Positions 27,572-36,500 of a stretch of 64,000 bases of DNA are shown here, piece by piece. The position numbers were made by a program, and so were the translations under genes. The stretch is from contig NZ_FMHI01000003.1 of assembly GCF_900090145.1 (NCBI RefSeq), positions 24,228 to 88,227 on the forward strand, written 5' to 3'. Source of the DNA: Streptomyces sp. WMMB 322 (GTDB lineage: Bacteria; Actinomycetota; Actinomycetes; Streptomycetales; Streptomycetaceae). Position 1 is the stretch's first letter. Each line of letters opens with the position of its first letter. Below the pieces are notes generated by a model. That model was not told the DNA's origin. It ran no database searches and saw nothing but the letters and a program-made list of their open reading frames with translations.

Positions 27572-27858
27572 CGGTGGGACCTGTCTTTCGGCTCTGTGGT
27601 CGGAAGGCGCCGCGCGCCTGCACGGCGGAACGCGGCAACGTGACGATGCGCAGGGGCAATCGGCGCCGGTCCGCCGCACATGGACGACGCGGATGCCTCG
27701 ACGGGCCCCTCAGAGGAAAAGACTGCCTACTGCCATGATTGCAACGTAGCGCCGAAGACCGTTCCGCACACCTGGATAACCCGCTCGCCACCCCGAGTTC
27801 CCTGCCACGTCCGGCCGTTGGAGACCGCAAGTCCGGCACGGCAGGCAGGCGGTTGCGC

Positions 27859-28770
27859 TCAGTACGAGCCGTTGTCGAACCTCGCTGCGACTGCCTCTTC
27901 CAGAGTGAGGCCGCTCTCGTCCCCCTCCGGCTCCAGGAACGCGTGGACGATCGCGAGAGCGACCGAGCCGAAGAGCGAACGACCCCTCTCATGGTCCAGG
28001 ATGTCGGCTGCGGGGTCTCCGACGGCTCTCAGGATCATGCCGTCGGTGGCGGCGGACAGCGCGTTCGCCAGGTCGTCCAAGGTCAGCCCCGGACGCAGAC
28101 GCAGACCGCGCTGGCGTAAGACGTCCTCGTACAGCTTCTTCCACGAACCGAGATAATCCTCGTACATGCGGGAGATGGCACGCTTCACCTCCATGTCGCC
28201 GTCGGCCGACGTCATCAGCGCGAGGGCCAGACGGACCGACGGCATCTCCACACCCTCGGCGGTGTGCTCATAGGCCATCTCGTGGACAGCGCGCACGAAG
28301 TCCGGGCCCTTCACCAGCTTCCTGGTGTTCGCGGCACGCTGCCGCCGGTACTTCGGGCGGTAATTCTCCCTCCACACGGCGAAGTTGATCAGATCGGCGA
28401 CGAAGTCCGACTGCGACCTCCACGCGCGCCGCAGTGCCCGGGCAGTCCCTCTCCTCGGAAAAGGGCGGGGGTTGTTGGCGACTTCGTCGGCAACACCGCG
28501 CTGGGAGAGGAAGCTGAGAAGGTACGGCTTGCCGTGGGGGCCACGTTGCGCACCGGGGCCGAGGTTCCGTTCCAGCAGCCGCATTCCTGCCGCCAAGTAC
28601 GCCGCCGTGAAGGGGTCGTTCGCGAGCCGTACGCGCGATTCCGGCCTGCTGCGGTCGAGATGACGCAGCACCCCGGACAGGTCCTGGTTGTAGGGGAAGG
28701 GAAGCAGGCGCTTTCCGGGCCGGAATCTGGCTCTGCCGCCCGGAGGCCGTGGCTCGTTCTCAGCTGTCAT
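27859..28770 (-). CDS. TetR-like regulator with atypical N-terminus
   Basis: 303 residues. The C-terminal 100 residues (PGLTLDDLANALSAATDGMILR through SVALAIVHAFLEPEGD) resemble TetR C-terminal ligand domains. A degenerate helix-turn-helix may lie around LSQRGVADEVANN ... RRAWRSQSDFVADLINFA (about 90-130). The first 70 residues are basic and unlike known families. Two identical-core palindromes lie just upstream of the start, which supports DNA binding. The start ATG 28770 lacks a good RBS. Identification as a regulator is inference. Confidence 0.7.
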   Translation of the reverse strand: MTAENEPRPPGGRARFRPGKRLLPFPYNQDLSGVLRHLDRSRPESRVRLANDPFTAAYLAAGMRLLERNLGPGAQRGPHGKPYLLSFLSQRGVADEVANNPRPFPRRGTARALRRAWRSQSDFVADLINFAVWRENYRPKYRRQRAANTRKLVKGPDFVRAVHEMAYEHTAEGVEMPSVRLALALMTSADGDMEVKRAISRMYEDYLGSWKKLYEDVLRQRGLRLRPGLTLDDLANALSAATDGMILRAVGDPAADILDHERGRSLFGSVALAIVHAFLEPEGDESGLTLEEAVAARFDNGSY

Positions 28771-28807
28771 GCCCGCATGATTGCCGAGTCCTTTGCACCC
28801 CGACAGG

Positions 28808-28864
28808 GGCGCAGGTGCGCCGTAGTCGGGGCGGATCCACGGCTGCGGCGCAGTTGCGCCGCAG
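28808..28864. promoter_or_regulatory. twin palindromic operators GGCGCA-NN-TGCGCC
   Basis: Perfect palindrome GGCGCAGGTGCGCC at 28808-28821, and a second with core GGCGCAGTTGCGCC at 28847-28860, whose arms extend to 10 bp each (28843-28864). The cores are 39 bp apart, between the TetR-like gene (minus) and the 73-aa ORF (plus). Confidence 0.65.
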
Positions 28865-28925
28865 CGGGCTCACCCGCCGCCGGGCTACACATGCATCCTC
28901 CGACCGGTGAAGGGTGTGACCGAAG

Positions 28926-29147
28926 ATGCTCACTACTGGGATGACCGTCGCGGACGCGGCATGGGTGCCGGCGTCCGTCGTCGTCAGCGGCGCGCTGGTC
29001 CGGCTGATTCTGGCCCTGGTGGCGGCTCACGCGGCGCGCAAGGCGCTCGGGCCGGTCGGCGGCTCCGGAGCCGCCGACCGGCTGCGCGCCCACCGCCTCG
29101 CGGTGCTGCGCGCGATCCTCAACGGCCTCCGGAAACCGAGGCGTTGA
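28926..29147 (+). CDS. small hydrophobic protein, 73 aa (tentative)
   Basis: 73 residues with one possible membrane helix (AAWVPASVVVSGALVRLILALVAAHAA) and a basic C-terminus (RLAVLRAILNGLRKPRR). GAAGGG lies about 10 nt upstream of the ATG. It is divergent from the TetR-like regulator and lies downstream of the twin palindromes, so it may be the regulated gene. No family recognised; a chance frame cannot be excluded. Confidence 0.45.
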   Translation: MLTTGMTVADAAWVPASVVVSGALVRLILALVAAHAARKALGPVGGSGAADRLRAHRLAVLRAILNGLRKPRR

Positions 29148-29157
29148 GCGGCGCGAA

Positions 29158-29194
29158 CCGGCACCGGCACCGGCACCGGCACCGGCACCGGCAC
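29158..29194. repeat. GCACCG hexanucleotide microsatellite
   Basis: Five perfect GCACCG units plus flanking partial units, in the gap between the 73-aa ORF and the DinB gene. Confidence 0.85.
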
Positions 29195-29277
29195 GAGGGT
29201 GGCGTGCGGCCGCCCGGGCCACCGGCGCGGCGAACTCGTCCTCCGGTCTCATCGCGCCTTCCCCGCCCCCGCCGAGG

Positions 29278-29790
29278 TCAGTAGTACCCCTTCGTCCCGT
29301 CGAGCAGTTCGCGGACGATGTCCGCGTGCCCTGCGTGGCGGGCCGTTTCCTCGATCATGTGGTGCAGGATCCATCTCAGGGACGTCTGGCCCGCGTTGTA
29401 GCCGGGGTGCCGTCCCACGGTTTCGAGAGCGGGTGCCGCGGTGATCCGGTTCGACACCTCGCACTGCCGCTCGTACTCGTCCAGCAGCCGCGCAAGCGGA
29501 ACGCCCTCGACCATCATCTCCGCGTCCTCGGGGCCGTCCTCGAACAGTGGTCCTTCGGCGGGCCCTCCGGTCAGCAGGACCTCGAACCAGCAGTGCTCGA
29601 CCCAGCGCATGTGCGAGACGAGCCCGGCCATCGTCATGTGCGGCGAGGCGGGCAGCACGGAACGGTGCGCATCCGCGTCCGAAAGCCCCTCGCACTTCCA
29701 GTGGATGATGGCGCGCTGCATGTCGAGCCATGCGACGAGCTGCGTCCGCTCGTCGGCGTCGGGCCGTGGGCGTACGCGAGGAGGCGGCAT
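29278..29790 (-). CDS. DinB family protein (DUF664-type)
   Basis: 170-residue four-helix-bundle protein. The metal-site histidines fall in GLVSHMRWVEHCWF, and near the C-terminus in LRWILHHMIEETARHAGHADIVREL, the DinB/mycothiol-transferase pattern. Members are thiol-dependent transferases or of unknown role. ATG 29790 lies exactly 6 nt after TAGCGT, consistent with a leaderless mRNA. The gene is divergent from the ArsR-SRPBCC fusion. Confidence 0.88.
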   Translation of the reverse strand: MPPPRVRPRPDADERTQLVAWLDMQRAIIHWKCEGLSDADAHRSVLPASPHMTMAGLVSHMRWVEHCWFEVLLTGGPAEGPLFEDGPEDAEMMVEGVPLARLLDEYERQCEVSNRITAAPALETVGRHPGYNAGQTSLRWILHHMIEETARHAGHADIVRELLDGTKGYY

Positions 29791-29796
29791 GCCGGA

Positions 29797-29802
29797 ACGC
29801 TA
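29797..29802 (-). promoter_or_regulatory. -10 hexamer TAGCGT, candidate leaderless start
   Basis: TAGCGT on the minus strand, 6 nt before ATG 29790 of the DinB gene. No -35 is evident. Confidence 0.4.
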
Positions 29803-29876
29803 GTCCTTCCGGCCGCCGCGCCGCACCTCAGTTTCGGGCAGTTTCGGCGCACCCGACGGTCCCGCCGCGCACGGGC

Positions 29877-29905
29877 TTGAATATGCAGGTATTTACTTGC
29901 ATGAT
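29877..29905 (+). promoter_or_regulatory. promoter with ArsR-type operator filling its spacer
   Basis: -35 TTGAAT (29877-29882), 17-bp spacer, -10 CATGAT (29900-29905), then 6 nt to GTG 29912. The sequence ATGCAGGTATTTACTTGCAT (29883-29902) is an imperfect palindrome (16 of 20 symmetric) that fills the spacer and enters the -10. The expected outcome is autorepression by the encoded ArsR domain. Confidence 0.7.
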
Positions 29906-29911
29906 TGAACC

Positions 29912-30682
29912 GTGAGCATGGACGTGGACAAGGTCTTCAGGGCCCTGGCCGACCGGACCAGGCGGCACCTGCTCGACCGTCTGCACGAACACAACGGGCA
30001 GACCCTGGGCGAACTGTGCGGGCGCCTCGAGATGACCCGCCAGGCGGCGACGCAGCACCTGGCGATTCTGGAGGCGGCGAACCTGGTCAGCACCGTGCGA
30101 CGGGGCAGGGAGAAGCTCCACTACCTCAACCCCGTCCCCCTTCACACGATCCAGGAACGGTGGATCGACAAGTTCGAGCGCCCGCGCCTCCGGTCGCTGA
30201 GCGCACTCAAGCAACGAGCGGAGAACGCCATGACCGACAAGCCGCGATTCGTGTACGTCGTCTACATCGAGAGCACCCCGGAGAAGGTGTGGAACGCCCT
30301 CACCGACGCCGACGTCTCCGGCGCCTACTGGGGCCACCGCAACGTCTCCGACTGGCAGGAAGGCTCCTCGTGGGAGCACCGGCGCACGGACGGCTCGGGC
30401 GTGGCCGACGTCGTCGGCACGGTCGTGGTGAGCGAGCCGCCCACGCGCCTCGTGACGACCTGGTCCGACCCGGCCGCTCAGCCGGCGGACGAGCCCTCGC
30501 GGGTCACCTTCGACATCGAGCCGCACGGGGAGATCGTCCGGCTCACCGTGACCCACGAGGACCTCAAGGACGACAACGAGCGGGAAGAGGCGGCCTCCGG
30601 CTGGGCGGCCGTGCTTTCCAACCTCAAGTCCCTTCTGGAGACGGGCAGTCCGCTGCCGCGGGAGCCCTGGCTGGTCCCCTGA
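29912..30682 (+). CDS. ArsR-family regulator fused to SRPBCC (AHSA1) domain
   Basis: 256 residues in two domains. Residues 1-90 are an ArsR winged helix (VFRALADRTRRHLLDRLHEHNGQTLGELCGRLEMTRQAATQHLAILEAANLV) without an obvious metal-cysteine motif. Residues about 110-245 are an SRPBCC/AHSA1 domain (VVYIESTPEKVWNALTDADVSGAYWGHRNVSDW ... VTHEDL ... GWAAVLSNLKSLLETG) with a hydrophobic ligand pocket. A ligand-sensing repressor is the natural reading. The start is GTG 29912 (or ATG 29918), apparently leaderless, under its own operator. Confidence 0.9.
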   Translation: MSMDVDKVFRALADRTRRHLLDRLHEHNGQTLGELCGRLEMTRQAATQHLAILEAANLVSTVRRGREKLHYLNPVPLHTIQERWIDKFERPRLRSLSALKQRAENAMTDKPRFVYVVYIESTPEKVWNALTDADVSGAYWGHRNVSDWQEGSSWEHRRTDGSGVADVVGTVVVSEPPTRLVTTWSDPAAQPADEPSRVTFDIEPHGEIVRLTVTHEDLKDDNEREEAASGWAAVLSNLKSLLETGSPLPREPWLVP

Positions 30683-30836
30683 GGCGGGCGGGCCGGCTGC
30701 TTGCGCCGGGATGCGAGCGCGGTTCCGGCGCAGTGCGGCCACCGACCGGCCAGTCTGACGGGACTTGCCACCGGGGCGTCGGCGTCAACAGCGGTCGTCC
30801 GGCCGGCCGGGCCTCCTGGATGAGGCGGCAGCCGGT

Positions 30837-32279
30837 CTACTCCTCGAACGGGTCGAAGCCCTCGTACTCGCCCAGGGCCTCGTCGCGCTCCGCCTCGCGG
30901 TCGCGCCGGCGCTGGGCGGCGGGGCGCGGGGCCTCCATGCGGTGGTCCTCGCCGCGGCGGCCGAGCATCTCCGCGCCGGCCATCATCGTCGGCTCCCAGT
31001 CGAAGACGACCGCGTCGTCCTCGCCGCCGATGGCGACGCCGTCGCCCTCGCGTGCACCCGCCTTCATCAACTGCTCCTCGACACCTAGGCGGTTGAGGCG
31101 GTCGGCCAGGTAGCCGACTGCCTCGTCGTTGTTGAAGTCGGTCTGGTGGACCCAGCGTTCGGGCTTCTCCCCCCGTACGCGGAAGAAACCGTCGGCCTCC
31201 TTCGTGACGGTGAAACCCGCGTCGTCCACGGCCTTCGGGCGAATGACGACCCGCGTGGTCTCCGTCTTCGGCTTCGCGGCGCGCGCCTCGTCGACGACCT
31301 TGGCGAGCGCGAACGAGAGCTCCTTCAGCCCCTGCCGGGAGACGGCGGAGACCTCGAACACCTGGTAACCGCGTTCCAGGAGGTCGGGACGGATGATGTC
31401 GGCGAGGTCCTGGCCGTCGGGAATGTCGACCTTGTTGAGGACGACGACGCGCGGCCGCCCCTCCAGGCCGCCGTACTGCGCCAGTTCCGCCTCGATGACG
31501 TCCAGGTCGCTGACCGGGTCGCGGTCGGATTCGAGGGTTGCGCAGTCCAGTACGTGCACGAGGACGGAGCAGCGCTCCACGTGCCGCAGGAAGTCCAGCC
31601 CCAGGCCCTTGCCTTCGCTGGCCCCGGGGATCAGGCCGGGAACGTCGGCGATGGTGAAAACCGACGAACCGGCCGTGACCACACCGAGGTTGGGCACCAG
31701 GGTGGTGAACGGATAGTCGGCGATCTTCGGCTTGGCCGCGGACAGCACGGAGATCAGCGACGACTTCCCCGCCGAGGGGTAGCCGACGAGGGCCACGTCC
31801 GCGACGGTCTTCAGCTCCAGCACGATGTCGCGGGCCTCGCCCGGCTCACCGAGCAGCGCGAAACCGGGCGCCTTGCGGCGGGGCGAGGCGAGGGCGGCGT
31901 TGCCGAGGCCGCCCCGGCCCCCCTGGCCCGCGACGAAAACGGTGCCGTTGCCGACCATGTCGGCGAGCACCTCGCCCTTGCTGTCGAGGACGACGGTGCC
32001 GTCCGGGACGGGCAGAACCAGGTCCTTACCGTCCGCTCCGGAACGGTTGCCGCCCTCCCCCGGCCTGCCGTTGGTGGCCTTGCGGTGCGGGCTGTGGTGG
32101 TAGTCGAGGAGGGTCGTCACGTCGGTGTCGACGACGAGGACGACGTCACCGCCACGGCCGCCGTTGCCCCCGTCCGGACCGCCGAGCGGCTTGAACTTCT
32201 CCCGGTGGACGGAGGCACAGCCGTGGCCCCCGTTACCCGCGGCGACGTGCAGCTCGACGCGGTCCACGAAGGTGGTCAT
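30837..32279 (-). CDS. obg: GTPase Obg
   Basis: 480-residue Obg/CgtA GTPase. The glycine-rich Obg fold covers residues 1-158; the G domain has GYPSAGKSS, the switch DYPFTTL, DVPGL and NKVD; the OCT domain occupies about 345-425, followed by an acidic tail ending GFDPFEE. It acts in 50S assembly and developmental control in Streptomyces. ATG 32279 with GGAGG. It follows rpmA and rplU as in most bacteria. Confidence 0.96.
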   Translation of the reverse strand: MTTFVDRVELHVAAGNGGHGCASVHREKFKPLGGPDGGNGGRGGDVVLVVDTDVTTLLDYHHSPHRKATNGRPGEGGNRSGADGKDLVLPVPDGTVVLDSKGEVLADMVGNGTVFVAGQGGRGGLGNAALASPRRKAPGFALLGEPGEARDIVLELKTVADVALVGYPSAGKSSLISVLSAAKPKIADYPFTTLVPNLGVVTAGSSVFTIADVPGLIPGASEGKGLGLDFLRHVERCSVLVHVLDCATLESDRDPVSDLDVIEAELAQYGGLEGRPRVVVLNKVDIPDGQDLADIIRPDLLERGYQVFEVSAVSRQGLKELSFALAKVVDEARAAKPKTETTRVVIRPKAVDDAGFTVTKEADGFFRVRGEKPERWVHQTDFNNDEAVGYLADRLNRLGVEEQLMKAGAREGDGVAIGGEDDAVVFDWEPTMMAGAEMLGRRGEDHRMEAPRPAAQRRRDREAERDEALGEYEGFDPFEE

Positions 32280-32512
32280 GTGAGGTGCCTCCAGGCTGAG
32301 GATCGTTGCGTGGTGTGCGGTACGGGCCGACGCGGCCCGGGGCGACGGGGGAACGTGGCGCTGACCGCGGCCCGCTCACGGGCGGGCCCACGGGAGTCCC
32401 AACGCACCGAGGGCGGACCCGCTTCCCCTGCGTACGAGCGATGCGTACGCACGGGAGCGGCCGTCCGCCCTCGGTGGTGATGCGTGCTGCGATGCGCTGC
32501 CGGCGAGGCTGA

Positions 32513-32770
32513 TTACTCGGCGGCAGGAACGATGTTCACGACCTTGCGGCCGCGCCTCGTGCCGAACTGCACCGCGCCGGCGTCCAGCGCGAACAGCGTG
32601 TCGTCCCCGCCGCGGCCGACACCCGCACCGGGGTGGAAGTGCGTGCCGCGCTGGCGGACGAGGATCTCACCGGCGTTGACGAGCTGACCGCCGAAGCGCT
32701 TCACACCCAGGTACTGGGGGTTGGAGTCGCGGCCGTTCCGGGTGGACGATGCGCCCTTTTTGTGTGCCAT
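32513..32770 (-). CDS. rpmA: 50S ribosomal protein L27
   Basis: 85 residues, full length, beginning [17 protein letters not shown] and containing [24 protein letters not shown]. It lies near the peptidyl-transferase centre of the ribosome. It starts directly with the mature-type N-terminus and has no Firmicute-style pre-sequence. AAGGA upstream. 14 bp after rplU. Confidence 0.97.
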   Translation of the reverse strand: MAHKKGASSTRNGRDSNPQYLGVKRFGGQLVNAGEILVRQRGTHFHPGAGVGRGGDDTLFALDAGAVQFGTRRGRKVVNIVPAAE

Positions 32771-32784
32771 CTCTAGCTCAGTCC

Positions 32785-33111
32785 TTACTTCTTCTTGGCC
32801 GGCGTGGGGATGTCAGTGATCTTCAGCGCGGTGTGCAGCTGACGGTGGCCGATCCGCTTCTTGTAACCGGTCTTGTTCTTGTACTTCTGGATGCGGATCT
32901 TGTCGCCCTTGTGGTGGTCCACCACCTCGGCCGAGACCTTGACCCCGTCCAGCACCCACGGGTCGCTGGTGACCGAGTCACCGTCCACGACAAGCAGGGT
33001 GGAGAGCTCGACGCGCTCGCCGGCCTTGCTCTCGGAAATACGGTCGACCTCGATGACGTCGCCCACGGCCACCTTCTGCTGGCGGCCGCCGGTGCGCACG
33101 ATTGCGTACAC
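32785..33111 (-). CDS. rplU: 50S ribosomal protein L21
   Basis: 108 residues. The L21 core [25 protein letters not shown] and [27 protein letters not shown] is complete. I chose GTG 33111 because GAGAGAG lies about 8 nt upstream and the length then matches the family; a GTG at 33135 would add eight residues. First gene of rplU-rpmA-obg, driven by the promoter at 33305-33334. Confidence 0.95.
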   Translation of the reverse strand: MYAIVRTGGRQQKVAVGDVIEVDRISESKAGERVELSTLLVVDGDSVTSDPWVLDGVKVSAEVVDHHKGDKIRIQKYKNKTGYKKRIGHRQLHTALKITDIPTPAKKK

Positions 33112-33304
33112 GCGGAACTCTCTCTCGCTAGTCACGGAACCCCCGACGCCAGCCGCCCGGCGCGGAGATCCGGCACACGGTGAAGACACCGCAGCCGAGC
33201 CCCACGATCTGATCCGAGTGGATTGAGCGGCCTCTCCCGCACTGGTGCCGCGGGAGGGAGTTGCTCAGGAGCGTGGCGCGTCCTGATCGACACGCCAGCG
33301 CTCA

Positions 33305-33334
33305 AGGTTACGGGGCGCCGCACACGCTGGTCAA
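33305..33334 (-). promoter_or_regulatory. rplU operon promoter
   Basis: Minus strand: -35 TTGACC (33329-33334), 18-bp spacer, -10 TAACCT (33305-33310). The best housekeeping-type promoter in the window. It predicts a 5' leader of about 185 nt before rplU. Confidence 0.65.
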
Positions 33335-33474
33335 ACCGGTGCCCGCGGCCCCCGACGGTCCGCGTCGGGCCGCACGTGGGCCGGGTTCCCGTACGGGTGA
33401 AGGCCGTTGCCGGGCTGTGGACCGACCCCCGAGGCCGGGGTCCGGACGGTCCTCGCGGGCTCGCGCGACGGCCG

Positions 33475-33512
33475 AGGGCCGCTCACAGCGCGTGTGCACC
33501 GTGAGCGGCCCT
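33475..33512 (-). terminator. rne terminator
   Basis: 12-bp perfect stem (AGGGCCGCTCAC and complement) with a 14-nt loop, about 50 bp beyond the rne stop codon. Together with the rplU promoter it accounts for most of the 447-bp gap before rplU. Confidence 0.75.
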
Positions 33513-33558
33513 GTCCGCTTCGCTTCGGCCGTGGCACCGGGCCCGCCGCTTCCGCCGG

Positions 33559-36500
33559 TCAGTCCGCGGGTCGCTCCTCTTCCGCCGGGGCGGAGGGAGA
33601 TGACGGTGCGTCCTCCTCCGCGGGGGCGGAAACGGACGACGGTGCGTCCTGCTCGGCCGCGGCCGTCTTCCGGGACGTGGCCGTCTTCCGGGCGGTGGCG
33701 GCCCTCTTCGCCGTCGCCTTCCTGGCCGTCTTCTTCGCCGCGGACTTCTTCGCGACGGGCGCTCCGGACGGATCCTCCACCGTGCCGTCCGCGTCGTCGT
33801 CCCCGGCTCCCGGGGACCCGGACGGCCCATCAGGAGATTCCGCGGCTGCCTCGTGCGACGTCGAGGGCGGCGGCCCTGCCGGTGCGGAGACGCTGCGCGT
33901 CACCCTCCGCCGACTGCGCACCGGAGGCGCGGCCTCCGGAGCAGGTGCCTCCGGCACCGCCTCGACCGGCGGCTGCTGCTGCGCGGCCGGGAGTTCCGAC
34001 GAGGGCAGCACGATCGCACCCGCCTCCTCGGACGCCGAAGGCGATCCCACCGGAGCGGACACGCTGCGGCTGACGCGGCGCCGCGCACGCACCGGAGGAG
34101 CCGCCTCCGGCGCGGGCGCCTCCGGCACCACCTCGGCCTGCGGCTGCTGCGGCGCCGGCTGCTCGTCCGCCTTCGGCGCCACCACGGTGACCACCGCCTC
34201 CTCGGAGGCGGGCGGCGCCCCGGCAGGAGCCGAGACCTTACGGGCGACCCGCCTGCGGCCCCGCGCGGGGCGTTCGGCTTCCGGCCGAACGGCCGGCTCC
34301 GGGTGACCGGCGTCCTGCTGAACGCCGCCCGCGTCGCTCACGTCACCGGCGGCGACCCTGCCACCAGCTTCGGAGCCTTCCCGCGAGCGGCCTCGTCCGT
34401 TTCCCGGGCCGGTGGCCCCCTTGGAGGTGCTCTCGTCGGTGCCGGCGGGGCTTTCCGCTCTCGGCTGCGCGGATTTCTCGCGCTCCGTACTCCGCTGCCC
34501 GGCAGGCTCGGACTCGGGCTGGGTCTGCTCCCGGGTCTGCGTCCGGCTCGGGGTCCGGGTCTCCGGTGCCGACGCGGATGCCGCGGCGACCGGAACCGGC
34601 TCCTTCTCCGCCGGCTCCTCCCCGCCCTGCGCCGGTGCGGGCTGCGGGGCGCCCTGCGGTGCCGTCGCCTTGCGGCTGCCCCGGCGGCGGCTGCGGCGTC
34701 CGGACGCCGCAGCGGCCTCCGCCTCCGCGACCGAGCCGTACAGCTCCTCGTCCGGCGCGAACTCCTCCTGCCGGGACGCCTTCCCGCCCTCGGCCGCCGC
34801 CTTCCCGGCCTTCCGGCCCCTGGCACCCTTGGAGTCCTCCGCCTCCGCGGCGGCCTCCGGCTCGGGCAGGGAGGCGGGCTCCGCCTCGGACGGGGCCTTG
34901 GTCTGGAGCTGCGCCTGCTTCTCGCCGCCGCCCCTGCCGCCCCGCTTCTTGCTCTTCTTGCTGCCGCCGACGGCCGCGGGCTGCTCCATGTGCACGTGCA
35001 CACCGCGCCCGTTGCAGTGCACGCAGGGCTCCGAGAAGGACTCCAGGAGGCCCTGCCCGACGCGCTTCCGCGTCATCTGCACGAGGCCCAGCGATGTCAC
35101 CTCGGCGACCTGGTGCTTCGTACGGTCCCGGCCCAGGCACTCCAGCAGACGCCGCAGCACCAGGTCCCGGTTGGACTCCAGCACCATGTCGATGAAGTCG
35201 ATCACGATGATGCCGCCGAGGTCGCGCAGCCGCAGCTGGCGGACGATCTCCTCGGCCGCCTCCAGGTTGTTCCTGGTGACCGTCTCCTCCAGATTGCCGC
35301 CCTGTCCGGTGAACTTGCCGGTGTTGACGTCGACGACGATCATCGCCTCCGTCCGGTCGATCACCAGCGAACCGCCGCTGGGCAGCCACACCTTGCGGTC
35401 CAGCGCCTTCATCAGCTGCTCGTCGATGCGGTACGTGGCGAAGACGTCCACGTCCGACGTCCACTTCTCCAGCCGCTCGGCAAGGTCCGGCGCCACATGG
35501 GAGACGTAGCCGTGGATGGTCTCCCACGCCTCGTCACCGCTGACGATGACCTTCGAGAAGTCCTCGTTGAAGATGTCGCGCACGACGCGCACCGTCATGT
35601 CCGGCTCGCCGTACAGCAGCGTCGGGGCGTTGCCCTTCTGCGCCTTGCGCTGGATGTCCTCCCACTGCGCCTGCAGTCGTTCGACGTCGCGGCGCAGTTC
35701 GTCCTCGCTGGCGCCCTCGGCGGCCGTACGGACGATGACGCCCGCGTCCTCGGGGACGATCTTCTTGAGGATCTGCTTCAGACGCGAGCGCTCGGTGTCG
35801 GGCAGCTTGCGGCTGATGCCGGTCATCGACCCCTCTGGGACGTAGACGAGGTAGCGGCCGGGCAGCGAGACCTGGCTGGTGAGACGGGCGCCCTTGTGCC
35901 CCATCGGGTCCTTGGTGACCTGCACCAGCACCGACTGGCCGGACTTCAGCGCAGTCTCGATGCGGCGCGGGCCGTTGCCCATGCCCAGCGCCTCGAAGTT
36001 GACCTCGCCCGCGTACAGCACGGCGTTGCGGCCCTTGCCGATGTCGACGAAGGCGGCCTCCATCGACGGCAGCACGTTCTGCACCTTGCCGAGGTAGACG
36101 TTGCCGACGTACGAGGTGGCCTGCTCCTTGTTGACGAAGTGCTCCACCAGCACGTCGTCCTCGAGCACACCGATCTGCGTACGCTCACCGCTCTGCCGGA
36201 CGATCATCTCCCGCTTCACGGCCTCACGGCGCGCCAGGAACTCCGCCTCGGTGATGATCGGCACCCTGCGGCGGCCCTGCTCGCGTCCCTCGCGGCGGCG
36301 CTGCTTCTTCGCCTCGAGACGCGTCGATCCCTTGATCGCCTGCACCTCGTCGACGGGCTCGTCCTTCTTGCGCCGGGGCTCGCGGATCTTGACGACGGTA
36401 CGCTCCGGGTCGTCGCCCTCAGCCTCGCGGGCCGCTCCGGAATCGCCGGAGTCGCCTCCGCGACGGCGGCGACGGCGACGACGGCGGGAGCTGCTGGAGG

